A stretch of 35,610 nt of DNA from Arcticibacter svalbardensis MN12-7 (GTDB lineage Bacteria; Bacteroidota; Bacteroidia; Sphingobacteriales; Sphingobacteriaceae). The position numbers were made by a program, and so were the translations under genes. Location of the stretch: NCBI RefSeq assembly GCF_000403135.1, contig NZ_AQPN01000062.1, positions 1 through 35,610 on the forward strand, given 5' to 3'. The notes beneath the pieces were generated by a model. It made no database searches, was not told where the DNA came from, and was given only the letters and a program-made list of their open reading frames with translations. Position 1 is the stretch's first letter. Each line of letters begins with the position of its first letter. This document shows, in pieces, positions 8,239-15,846 of this stretch.

Positions 8239-8709
8239 ATGAAAGCAGAAATATTAAAAACACCAATCATCTATGGTTCTGGGGCTACGATTCAAACCCT
8301 ATACCTTTCTTCAAGAAATTGGCTTTCATATATTGATTTTTTTGAGGATGAGGTTAAGTTTTTAAAGAAACTGTTACTCAAATTCTTCACAGAAGACCTG
8401 AACGACGAAAATACAAACAATATTCAAGAAATTAACTGTGCAATCAATACCTTGGACAGAAAAAAAAACCTGGTACTTAATAAAATTTTCTGCCATCAAT
8501 CACACCTTAAATCTACGATTGAAGAGCTGATGAATTTAAAAGAAGATTACCTTACTATTCAACATGAGCTGATTCAACAAGATGTAATGGATTTGCAAAC
8601 TACATTAGACGGCATCAAGATCGACATATTTAAAATCACAGAACAGCAAATTAAACAAAGCCGCTGGGTAGAAAGTCCTGCTGTTAAAAATACACAAGCT
8701 AAGAATTAA
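8239..8709 (+). CDS. Hypothetical coiled-coil protein
   Basis: The open frame reaches back to 8167, but the ATG at 8239 (MKAEILKTPIIYG) is the more natural start, giving 156 residues. There is no signal peptide or membrane segment, so it is probably cytoplasmic. From about residue 30 it is strongly helical with heptad-like spacing (FFEDEVKFLKKLLLKFF, LKSTIEELMNLKEDYLTIQ), suggesting a helical bundle or coiled coil. No family recognised. It stands alone between two minus-strand genes. Confidence 0.6.
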   Translation: MKAEILKTPIIYGSGATIQTLYLSSRNWLSYIDFFEDEVKFLKKLLLKFFTEDLNDENTNNIQEINCAINTLDRKKNLVLNKIFCHQSHLKSTIEELMNLKEDYLTIQHELIQQDVMDLQTTLDGIKIDIFKITEQQIKQSRWVESPAVKNTQAKN

Positions 8710-8834
8710 CAATTTGATACTTGACTGTTGAATTGATTGCCAGGGTACTACTTGCTTGCTCGGATACTTTTGCAATGGTCTCCCTAAATAATTACTTGCA
8801 GGTTTACTAGCTTAGTTAATCACTTGCCTGCTTG

Positions 8835-9419
8835 CTAAATAGAAGGAATATTTTTCAGTGTTTTGTACTCCTTTAAATCTTTAACAACGGTATATTTGAA
8901 ATTATAAGGGAATTTACAAGCCTTTTTATCTAATGGCTTTTTATAGGTATCTGTAATGGTATATAAGGAATCGATGAGTTTAAACTGATCATTGTAATAG
9001 CCTATACTATTTTCCATTGCCGCTCCATGTGTACATTTGTTATTGAGAAAATTATTCAGGCGCTGAAAGGCAAATAATTTACCCTGTTCATCAAAGTAGC
9101 TTTTATAAGAGATAAACCATTCACTGGTTTCGTTATAGGGCATTTCTGATATAAAAACAATACGGTCATCTTTGTCCCTTAAGATGTTAAAGGTAGTCTC
9201 AATTTTTTGAGGATATTTTCTGTCTATAACAGGAACAAGCACACTTTTACCCTTTACTTTGACAAAAACGAGCAAGGTACTATCGGTGATTATCCGATCA
9301 ATATTATTTTTCTTTTGAAAAAGTTCTTTAGATGCAGCATTTTCATTTGACTGTTTAGAATTAGTACAGGATGCTACGATAATGCTCAGTATAGTCAGAA
9401 ATAAGATGTAAGGTTTCAT
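8835..9419 (-). CDS. Putative lipoprotein of unknown function
   Basis: This 194-residue protein opens with a lipoprotein signal sequence: a hydrophobic stretch (ILFLTILSIIVA) followed by a VASC lipobox, placing the lipidated Cys at residue 18. The mature protein begins with a polar linker (TNSKQSNENAAS), typical of surface or periplasmic lipoproteins. The remainder is a mixed alpha/beta region with two further Cys (KCTHGA, KKACKF) that might form a disulfide. No family recognised. It is a single gene, divergent from the helicase at 9545. Confidence 0.75.
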   Translation of the reverse strand: MKPYILFLTILSIIVASCTNSKQSNENAASKELFQKKNNIDRIITDSTLLVFVKVKGKSVLVPVIDRKYPQKIETTFNILRDKDDRIVFISEMPYNETSEWFISYKSYFDEQGKLFAFQRLNNFLNNKCTHGAAMENSIGYYNDQFKLIDSLYTITDTYKKPLDKKACKFPYNFKYTVVKDLKEYKTLKNIPSI

Positions 9420-9544
9420 GTCTTTTGCATTTCAAGGCCTTAAGATAGTGCTTTATCTGCTACATAAAGTATAATTTTCGTCACTATTTTGATCTGCGTA
9501 TGAATTTAAATTTTTAACTTGGCAAATAATAAGAAATAAATATA

Positions 9545-10744
9545 TTGACTTTCAACGATTTTAATTTCGAAGAGCCATTGCTTGACGGTATTCTAAGTAT
9601 GGGCTATAAAGAGCCTACCCCTATTCAGCAACAAACAATACCCTTAATATTAGAAGGAAAAGATTTGATTGCCTGTGCACAAACTGGCACTGGTAAAACA
9701 GCTTCTTATCTTTTGCCAGTACTGAATAGCATATCAAAGACGGATAAGAAATTTACGCATACACTCATCTTAGCGCCAACACGGGAACTTGCACAGCAAA
9801 TTGACCAACAGGTTGAAGGTTTGGGCTACTTTACAGGCATAAGTTCGGTAGCCGTCTATGGCGGGGGCGATGGAATTGTCTATGGACAACAACAAAGAGC
9901 TCTTAAAGATGGTGTGGATATTATCATCGCAACACCGGGAAGACTTATTGCGCATTTAAATGCTGGTACGTTTAAGGCTGAGCATTTAAAATGTTTGATC
10001 CTGGATGAAGCGGATAGGATGATGGACATGGGTTTTCTGGATGATATCATGCGGATCATCAGCTTTTTACCTCCTCATAGGCAGACGGTGATGTTCTCTG
10101 CTACGATGCCTCCTAAGATCCGTAAACTGGCTACTTCTATATTGAATAATCCGGAACAAGTAACCATGGCAGTATCAACACCTGCTGCAGGAATTGATCA
10201 ACAGATCTATAAGGTTACGGATAGTCAGAAAATCCCTTTAATTACCTTGCTGCTTCAAAAGAATGAGTATTCGAGTGTGTTGATCTTTGCCTCTACGAAG
10301 GATAAGGTTAAGGCATTATATAAGTCGTTAAAGGCTATTAAGATCCAGGCTAAGGCTTTTCATTCGGATCTGGACCAGTCTGAACGGGAAGAAATTATGC
10401 TTTTGTTCAGGAACCGTAAGCTTAGGGTATTGATTGGAACGGATGTACTTTCGAGAGGAATTGATGTGGAAGGGATTAGTCTGGTACTGAATTTTGACGC
10501 ACCGATTGATGCGGAAGATTACATACACCGGGTTGGACGTACAGCACGAGCTGAAACTACTGGTACTGCGATTACTTTTGTGAATGAGAAGGATCAGCGC
10601 AAGCTGCTTAATATAGAAGCATTAATAGGAAGACCTATTCCTCATACTCCTTTACCACCTGAAATTGGTGAAGAACCTGTTTTTAAAGCATCGACAAGTA
10701 GTAGTGCTCCTTTTAAAAGAAAAAAGAAGTTTGTGAAAAGGTAG
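9545..10744 (+). CDS. DEAD-box ATP-dependent RNA helicase (RhlE-like)
   Basis: A 399-residue RNA helicase with the full set of motifs: Q motif PTPIQQQ (24-30), motif I AQTGTGKT (45-52), Ia PTRELAQQ, GG and TPGR, motif II DEAD (154-157), motif III SAT (185-187), then in the second RecA domain LIFASTKDKV, RGIDVEG and HRVGRTAR. A short basic tail (KRKKKFVKR) follows, as in RhlE-type enzymes, which remodel RNA in ribosome assembly and cold adaptation. The start appears to be TTG at 9545: an in-frame TAA at 9530 excludes an upstream ATG, and MTFNDFNFEEPLL matches the usual N-terminus of these proteins. Single-gene unit. Confidence 0.95.
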   Translation: MTFNDFNFEEPLLDGILSMGYKEPTPIQQQTIPLILEGKDLIACAQTGTGKTASYLLPVLNSISKTDKKFTHTLILAPTRELAQQIDQQVEGLGYFTGISSVAVYGGGDGIVYGQQQRALKDGVDIIIATPGRLIAHLNAGTFKAEHLKCLILDEADRMMDMGFLDDIMRIISFLPPHRQTVMFSATMPPKIRKLATSILNNPEQVTMAVSTPAAGIDQQIYKVTDSQKIPLITLLLQKNEYSSVLIFASTKDKVKALYKSLKAIKIQAKAFHSDLDQSEREEIMLLFRNRKLRVLIGTDVLSRGIDVEGISLVLNFDAPIDAEDYIHRVGRTARAETTGTAITFVNEKDQRKLLNIEALIGRPIPHTPLPPEIGEEPVFKASTSSSAPFKRKKKFVKR

Positions 10745-10896
10745 GAAAGGTTAAAGGATTTATGTTTCATAAAGACTTATTCAGTGGAACTTTAGGAAAA
10801 TAAATATTTATTTATACCCAAAGTATAGAATAATATTTGTTTTTTTTATTTTAGTTTAGAATATACATCATCAACCTATATACTAAACATAATCCT

Positions 10897-11310
10897 ATGA
10901 GCATTGTAAAAGAATTTAAAGAGTTCGCAGTAAAGGGCAATGTAATTGATCTTGCTGTGGGTGTCATTATCGGTGCTGCCTTTGGCAAAATAGTAACCTC
11001 ACTAGTGAGTGATATCATTATGCCTCCAATCGGCTACCTGACGGGCGGAATTGACTTTGCAGACAAGGTATTGCTTCTTCAAAAATCCGATCCGGCTCAT
11101 TCTGTTGCCGAAGTTTCTATTAAATATGGCCTGTTTTTGAATACATTGATTCAGTTCCTTATTGTCGCTTTTTGTATTTTTTTAGTTGTAAAAGCTATTA
11201 ATTCTTTGAAACGTAAAGAAGAAATAGCACCTACGGTGCCTGTTGTTCCAACTAAGGAAGAAATTTTACTGACTGAGATTCGGGATATTTTACAGGAAAA
11301 GAAAATCTGA
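10897..11310 (+). CDS. mscL: Large-conductance mechanosensitive channel
   Basis: A 137-residue inner-membrane channel that opens under membrane tension to release solutes on osmotic downshock. [20 protein letters not shown] is the classic MscL N-terminal helix and start of TM1, followed by [16 protein letters not shown] (pore-lining TM1). TM2 is around residues 78-102 ([20 protein letters not shown]), and a cytoplasmic helix closes the protein ([17 protein letters not shown]). Length and layout are normal. It has its own likely terminator at 11349. The 152-nt gap before it is AT-rich, with a 16-bp palindrome (10798-10813) but no clear promoter match. Confidence 0.97.
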   Translation: MSIVKEFKEFAVKGNVIDLAVGVIIGAAFGKIVTSLVSDIIMPPIGYLTGGIDFADKVLLLQKSDPAHSVAEVSIKYGLFLNTLIQFLIVAFCIFLVVKAINSLKRKEEIAPTVPVVPTKEEILLTEIRDILQEKKI

Positions 11311-11348
11311 TCTTTATTATTGGTTAGATTTTCAATATTTTCAAGTTT

Positions 11349-11380
11349 AAAGGAAGAGTTCAGAAAGGACTCCTCCTTTT
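11349..11380 (+). terminator. Probable mscL terminator
   Basis: AAAGGAAGAGT (11349-11359) pairs with ACTCCTCCTTT (11369-11379) with one mismatch around a 9-nt loop, ending in a short T-run. It begins 39 nt after the mscL stop. Confidence 0.65.
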
Positions 11381-11475
11381 CAACCAGGCATCAGTAAAAC
11401 ATTATTAACTTTTATAGAACTTTCTGTTTCGGTCAACAGGAAATTCACTTTGTTTATTTAGTAAAAAACCTGCGA

Positions 11476-11841
11476 CTACGGATACGTTTCTTTATTAACT
11501 TGCTTAAAGCCACAGTTGTTGTTGTATTTTCCAAAAATCATATACAGTCCTGCTGAGAGAAGGATTAAGGGGAATAAGAGTTGGTAGGTATTTAAAGCCG
11601 GATAAATTCGGTCTGCCAGGAATGCTGTTCCTATCCCGATGAGGTAATAGGCGCCTGGTTTAGAAAACCGATGTTTAATTCCGCTGATCACCCCTATAGC
11701 AATTACAATCACTGGCCAGCTAATTAACCAATCGGGAAACATATCAGTCAGTCCCCAAGTCTTTGCTAATAAAAGGACTCCGAAAACTATAAATAGTAAA
11801 CCTGCTGAAATAGTTGAAAATCTTTTTGTGTTGTTTTCCAT
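11476..11841 (-). CDS. Small membrane protein, LiaF-TM/DUF5668-like
   Basis: A 121-residue protein with four hydrophobic segments arranged as two pairs (about 10-27, 41-55, 63-76, 87-103) and a short polar C-terminus. The pattern AGLLFIVFGVLLLAKTWG followed by WPVIVIAIGVISGI resembles the membrane domain found at the N-terminus of LiaF-like proteins and in stand-alone DUF5668 proteins; this is a resemblance judged by eye. In other bacteria such domains accompany cell-envelope stress systems, but no partner gene is nearby. Function unassigned. Confidence 0.6.
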   Translation of the reverse strand: MENNTKRFSTISAGLLFIVFGVLLLAKTWGLTDMFPDWLISWPVIVIAIGVISGIKHRFSKPGAYYLIGIGTAFLADRIYPALNTYQLLFPLILLSAGLYMIFGKYNNNCGFKQVNKETYP

Positions 11842-11956
11842 AACCTTGTTTGTTTGTTAGTTCAAAAGTACATTCAAGATGCTTATTTTGAAATAGTTAT
11901 TAGGCAGGTGATTGGAAAATAACGGTAAATACAGTTTTTCAGGCGGTGAATGTAAG

Positions 11957-12001
11957 GAACCTCAAAAACCGTAGATGAAGCCATCTACGGTTTTGAGGTT
12001 C
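11957..12001 (-). terminator. Strong hairpin between the OsmC gene and the 11476-11841 gene
   Basis: GAACCTCAAAA (11957-11967) and CCGTAGATG (11969-11977) pair with CATCTACGG and TTTTGAGGTTC (11982-12001), a 20-bp stem with one bulged A and a 4-nt loop. The A/T run is inside the stem, so it can act on either strand. It lies 32 nt past the OsmC stop and is best read as its terminator. Confidence 0.75.
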
Positions 12002-12032
12002 AAGAATTAAATTAAACCTAATTTGATTCAAA

Positions 12033-12446
12033 TTAACTAAGCAATTTTGCTTCAGAAGATATTTCTGTCTTGAACAATTTACTAACAGGGCAGTTTTGCT
12101 CTGCATTTGTAACTAGTTCTTGAAATTTGTCTTCCTCAATTTCAGGAACTTTAGCTTCAACACTCAAATGAGATTTTGCTATTACTCCATTTTCGAAAGT
12201 AATTTTACAAACTGTTGTTAGTTGATCTATTGTAAAGCCAGCTTCAGTTATTACAGAACTTAACATCATAGTAAAACAGCCAGCATGTGCGGCCGCTATG
12301 AGCTCTTCAGGGTTTGTTCCAACACCTTCTGCAAAACGTGAGTTATATGAATATTGAGTATGATCAAGAACAGTACTTTCAGTAGTTAAGTTCCCTTTGC
12401 CTTCTTTGACTGTTCCAGTCCAGACAGCTGTCGCATTTCTTATCAT
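12033..12446 (-). CDS. osmC: OsmC family peroxiredoxin
   Basis: A 137-residue cytoplasmic thiol peroxidase of the OsmC type, which reduces organic hydroperoxides. The two expected redox cysteines are C57 in AAHAGCFTM and C119 in NCPVSKLF, and the substrate-side Arg is within SRFAEGVGTNPEELI (30s to 40s). The N-terminal ATAVWTGTVKEGKGNL also fits. OsmC rather than Ohr is inferred from the NCPVSK block and overall pattern. Single gene, with a strong hairpin downstream. The 290 nt upstream of its start hold no recognisable promoter for it. Confidence 0.92.
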   Translation of the reverse strand: MIRNATAVWTGTVKEGKGNLTTESTVLDHTQYSYNSRFAEGVGTNPEELIAAAHAGCFTMMLSSVITEAGFTIDQLTTVCKITFENGVIAKSHLSVEAKVPEIEEDKFQELVTNAEQNCPVSKLFKTEISSEAKLLS

Positions 12447-12697
12447 AATATATTGAATTTGTGATTTGAAATTTAAACGAATAAGGAAGCACTTAGTTTT
12501 TAAGAATGAAATTTAGAAATAATAAGAAGTTAAAATATAAATCGTTTGAATTCTATATCAACCTTCGAATAAAGTGATATATAGGATTATTAAACTCTCA
12601 ATAAGATCATTTATACAATTACTTAAATAATGAAATCAGCAAGCGAAAACGTTTCCTTTTGATATATTCGCAATAATTAAAAAGATTGATTAATATA

Positions 12698-12729
12698 TTT
12701 GCAAGGAATAGATAAACGTATTATATTTG
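12698..12729 (+). promoter_or_regulatory. Bacteroidota-type promoter for the ncRNA
   Basis: TTTG at 12698-12701, a 20-nt spacer, then TATATTTG at 12722-12729 match the Bacteroidota consensus (TTTG, about 19 nt, TAnnTTTG). The predicted start is near 12735. A second TATATTTG (12694-12701) overlaps the -33 element. This is the best promoter match I found in the window, and it points at no protein gene. Confidence 0.8.
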
Positions 12730-12735
12730 TATCAA

Positions 12736-12885
12736 GCAAAAGGGAATAAAGAACCTGAGCACACTGTAGCGTTTGGAACAGGTTAAAAACCTGAAGGTTC
12801 GATTCCTTCTCTAACAGCTCCTTTCAATAATTTAGGTTTATAATTGGTTAGTTTGAGCTCTCGCCCATCGAGAGCTTATTTTTTT
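12736..12885 (+). ncRNA. Unassigned structured ncRNA of about 150 nt with a tRNA-like T-arm
   Basis: The unit is bounded by a consensus promoter and a strong terminator, has no ATG on the plus strand, and folds by eye into several helices. AAAGG (12738-12742) pairs with CCTTT (12820-12824); AACCTG (12752-12757) with CAGGTT (12779-12784); GAAGG (12793-12797) with CCTTC (12805-12809), enclosing the 7-nt loop TTCGATT. The last element is a canonical tRNA T-arm (GGTTCGATTCC). No 7-bp acceptor stem, D-arm or usable anticodon arm fits around it, so it is not a working tRNA. I do not recognise it as 6S, SRP, tmRNA or RNase P RNA. Exact ends are estimates. Confidence 0.65.
12856..12885 (+). terminator. 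Rho-independent terminator of the ncRNA
   Basis: AGCTCTCG (12856-12863) and CGAGAGCT (12869-12876) form a perfect 8-bp stem with loop CCCAT, followed by TATTTTTTT. There is no T-tract on the other strand, so it works for plus-strand transcripts only. The nearest plus-strand protein gene (mscL) ends more than 1.5 kb upstream, with its own terminator. Confidence 0.9.
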
Positions 12886-12986
12886 GCCTAAATTTTCGAT
12901 TTTGGGGGTAATAGAAAAAAACAAAACATTTCAGGGAGTAGAGAATCCAAGTGGGTAATTGATTTTTAACATAAATCGTTTCTTGA

Positions 12987-13430
12987 TTAATTCAATCTGA
13001 TCATTATTTCGGTTTTCCCGATTATGCTAAATCCTATAAATCCTCTAACATTCAATTCACCTTCTTCCGATATAGATATTTTACAATCGTAGGTTTTTCC
13101 TGATCTTGGATCATAAATTTTACCACCTGTCCACTCGTGATCCCGATTATAAGTGAAGTTTTTTAATATTTCGATACCTTTCAAATCCCTGTCGCGTAAA
13201 GATGTTTCCGGATTATTAAGGTCTTTCCTGACATTCCCATTTTTATCAAACGGATCTTTTAGCCAGTATAATTTTCCAAAAAACTGATTTCCTTGCTTAT
13301 AGATTTCAATTTTAGCCTCTCCTTTTTGGTCAATCCACTTGCCGATAATAGTATCGTCATCAAGAGCGAAGATAGGGCATGTAGAAACAAGTAAAAGACA
13401 GGAAAGAAGGAGGTATCTCATTATGTGCAT
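12987..13430 (-). CDS. DUF2147 family exported protein
   Basis: A 147-residue protein with an N-terminal signal peptide (MRYLLLSCLLLVSTCPIFA; the Met at residue 4 is as likely a start as the first). The mature part follows the DUF2147 (PF09917) pattern: IIGKWIDQKGEAKIEIYKQG, FGKLYWLKDPFDKNG, LNNPETSLRDRDLKGIEIL, then GGKIYDPRSGKTYDCKI. This is a small lipocalin-like beta-barrel domain common in Bacteroidota and Proteobacteria, with no defined biochemical role. It stands alone with 183 nt to the next gene, and the ncRNA lies beyond its 3' end on the other strand. Confidence 0.88.
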   Translation of the reverse strand: MHIMRYLLLSCLLLVSTCPIFALDDDTIIGKWIDQKGEAKIEIYKQGNQFFGKLYWLKDPFDKNGNVRKDLNNPETSLRDRDLKGIEILKNFTYNRDHEWTGGKIYDPRSGKTYDCKISISEEGELNVRGFIGFSIIGKTEIMIRLN

Positions 13431-13613
13431 TTATGTTGTTTAAGATAGGGATAAATGTGAAGATACAGAAACAGGATTTTCATTGCGAAATGCGGAAAAT
13501 AAATTTCAACTATAAAACACAGAAATGCCATTAAAAATGACACATTTCCAACGGCAATATAACAATCAAAACGTCTTTGAAAACAACTATTATGAGTGTA
13601 ATCATGCGAAAAA

Positions 13614-14582
13614 TTAGAAGGTGTAGGATTTGTCTTTATCTTTACGTTTCAATGGTACTTTAAGATTAATTTCAAAACTTCCACCGGTTGCTTCTCTTTG
13701 ACCTGCTAGTTGACTACTATAAACTCCTTGAAGGGTACATTTATTGAGATAATTTATGGACAGGGCAATGGTGGAGCTTTGACTACTATGGTACATTGCC
13801 ATCAAGGTTACTTTATCAGAGAAACTTAAATTCGATCCAAAGTCCCATAAGTTATCTATGCCTTGTGCCCCACGCAAACAAAACTTGGGTTCAAGTGATA
13901 AAACATCAGGATTTCTACCCATTTTATATGAAATAGCCACAAAGAAAGTCGATCCATCTACAGATACCGTATTATCCTTTCGAAGAAACTTCTTCAAATT
14001 TGGCACTGTACCCTGGAATGTCATCCGCTCATTCGTGTAAATCACACCAAAGTCGCCATCAACATATGTTTTACGTTGATTATAAAGATCAGCAAGAACA
14101 TCATTTGGATCAGCAATGATACTTTCATTATCCAGACGTTCATTCATCATTCCTAGAGATAGACCAAAATGAATGACTTGAGTCCCACCATCAAGAGGTA
14201 AATGATAAGCATAACTACCCATTACTCTCGTTCTTTTAATCAAGCCAGCAATGTCACTGTAGATATTTAAACCAACACCGGCTTTACCTCCTTCATATGT
14301 AGGCAGGCGATAATCTCCTGTAAGGGATTGAGTAACCGGAGAGCCGGGAATAGCCCTCCACTGGTTGCGGTAAGCAATATTAACTCTTAATCCATTATCA
14401 AAACCCGCAAATGCAGGATTACCTAAATACTGATTCAAGTAATATTGAGCGGCTAAGGGTACTACTTGTGCGTTTGCCTGTTGGATAGCTACACTAAAAC
14501 AGACAAAGAGTACGAATAGAAAAAGGATATATGTATATATTTTATTTTGCATTTTAGTATAGGCACAAAGTATTTTTACCAT
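13614..14582 (-). CDS. PorP/SprF family type IX secretion system membrane protein
   Basis: Outer-membrane beta-barrel of the PorP/SprF family, 322 residues. The signature region is near the N-terminus of the mature protein: PLAAQYYLNQYLGNPAFAG then VNIAYRNQWRAIPGSPVTQS. A Met at residue 11 (start 14552) gives a cleaner signal peptide ending QANAQ and may be the true start. In the SprB/SprF pair of Flavobacterium, SprF-like proteins bind partner cargo carrying a type B (CHU_C) sorting domain and help present it on the surface. Here such cargo is the gene just upstream, 12 nt away, which supports a dedicated cargo-partner pair. Last gene of the minus-strand locus. Confidence 0.92.
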   Translation of the reverse strand: MVKILCAYTKMQNKIYTYILFLFVLFVCFSVAIQQANAQVVPLAAQYYLNQYLGNPAFAGFDNGLRVNIAYRNQWRAIPGSPVTQSLTGDYRLPTYEGGKAGVGLNIYSDIAGLIKRTRVMGSYAYHLPLDGGTQVIHFGLSLGMMNERLDNESIIADPNDVLADLYNQRKTYVDGDFGVIYTNERMTFQGTVPNLKKFLRKDNTVSVDGSTFFVAISYKMGRNPDVLSLEPKFCLRGAQGIDNLWDFGSNLSFSDKVTLMAMYHSSQSSTIALSINYLNKCTLQGVYSSQLAGQREATGGSFEINLKVPLKRKDKDKSYTF

Positions 14583-14594
14583 AGTATTTTGTGT

Positions 14595-15815
14595 TTATTG
14601 GCGTACAACTGATATAAAGCCTGTTAATTTACCTTTTCCAGAATCAAGGTATAAGACATAGTAATAGGTATCTTCAGATAGAGGAATTCCATTAAAGGTT
14701 CCGTCCCAGGTATTATTATAACCAGTCTGGCTAAACACGACTCTTCCAGCACGATCAAAAATTTTCAACTCATTATTAGGATATAAATCGATATTTTTGA
14801 TAAGCCAAAAATCATTTATACCATCACCATTGGGTGTTATTAAATTATTTGCTTCCAACGTTTTATAATCATTCGCCACAACAACTTCTATTGTTTTAAC
14901 CGTATTACAACCAAAGCTATTACTGATTATAACCTGATATGTGGTAGATTTTGTTGGCCTGACCACTAATGTATCGGAATTTAAACCATTGATAATTCCA
15001 TCAGCACTCTCCCATTGATAAGATGTACCACCAGAAGCTGTTAATTTAGCTATAGCACCTAATGAAAGGTCAGTTTTTGTATCGGATAGTACACCTCCTT
15101 CAATTGGAGGACTCACGTTAACAGGAACAGGAAATGAAGTACTTGCTACTCCATTAGAAAATGTTGTTCGTACTGCATAATTTCCACTTTGGGAAATTAC
15201 TAAAGTACGACGCTTGCTACCCGTTAGCGGGATACCATCACGATACCATTGCCATGCCATTGCTGCCACAGTACTTAAAGTAACTGAAGTACCTTCGCAA
15301 ATTGTTGTTGCTTCTGATGGTGTAACAGGAGGAACAAGAAATCCAGGAGTTACTGCCGTTAGATCAGAGAAATTGATGGAGGTCCCAATAGTTTCAGCGA
15401 TTATATTTTTATTTACGTTTACTGCACTTAAAGAAGAAAAAGTATAATTAGCATAATCTGTACTGGCTACCGTGCTGGTATAAGCTAAGGTAAGTTCTGC
15501 TGCCTTATTACCATTTAGTTCGGCCTCCATATAATTCAAAGCCAGATACCCACGATACATAACAGGACTGCTAAAATGATATATGCGCCTTATCCCGTTA
15601 TACTGAGGCCAGTTAACAGGCAAAGACTCTCTTATAACACTCAAGTTATTTATATATAAATCGTCGGATGGTATAAGAGTAAGTCCATCAACGGAAAATG
15701 AGGTACCGCTTTTAATAAACAGGCCTTCTGTTCCAGCATTTAGTTGAGCCTTTAAACTATTCGGGAAAAACAATATACTAAACGCTATTGCTAAGAATAT
15801 TACCGGTTTTTTCAT
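14595..15815 (-). CDS. T9SS type B sorting domain (CHU_C) surface protein with Ig-like domains
   Basis: A 406-residue exported protein. The signal peptide is cleaved after LKA (residue 23). Residues about 30-160 form a Bacteroidota surface-protein head without recognised family. Residues about 165-235 (ICEGTSVTLSTVA...WQWYRDGIPL...SGNYAV) and about 238-313 (SYQWESADG...TTYQVIISNSFGC) are Ig/PKD-like domains. The C-terminus from about 322 is a CHU_C/TIGR04131 gliding-motility C-terminal domain: LITPNGDGINDFWLIKNI, LKIFDRAGRVVF, NNTWDGTFNG. Such domains direct secretion by T9SS together with a PorP/SprF partner, encoded right after it. It could act as an adaptor that anchors other locus products, but that is inference. 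Confidence 0.9.
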   Translation of the reverse strand: MKKPVIFLAIAFSILFFPNSLKAQLNAGTEGLFIKSGTSFSVDGLTLIPSDDLYINNLSVIRESLPVNWPQYNGIRRIYHFSSPVMYRGYLALNYMEAELNGNKAAELTLAYTSTVASTDYANYTFSSLSAVNVNKNIIAETIGTSINFSDLTAVTPGFLVPPVTPSEATTICEGTSVTLSTVAAMAWQWYRDGIPLTGSKRRTLVISQSGNYAVRTTFSNGVASTSFPVPVNVSPPIEGGVLSDTKTDLSLGAIAKLTASGGTSYQWESADGIINGLNSDTLVVRPTKSTTYQVIISNSFGCNTVKTIEVVVANDYKTLEANNLITPNGDGINDFWLIKNIDLYPNNELKIFDRAGRVVFSQTGYNNTWDGTFNGIPLSEDTYYYVLYLDSGKGKLTGFISVVRQ

Positions 15816-15846
15816 TTCTGTATGTGTGTACTCCGTCCCTTCAACC

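Noticed and set aside
8745-8830. Three ACTTGC words (8750, 8794, 8822) in the gap after the coiled-coil gene
   Set aside because: Spacings are irregular (44 and 28 nt), the words are short, and no symmetry or promoter is associated; chance is enough.
12745-12817. A complete tRNA gene around the GGTTCGATTCC T-arm
   Set aside because: The 7 nt after the T-arm (TCTAACA) have no 5' partner within about 100 nt, there is no D-arm, and the only anticodon-like loop has a 4-bp stem with an all-A loop.
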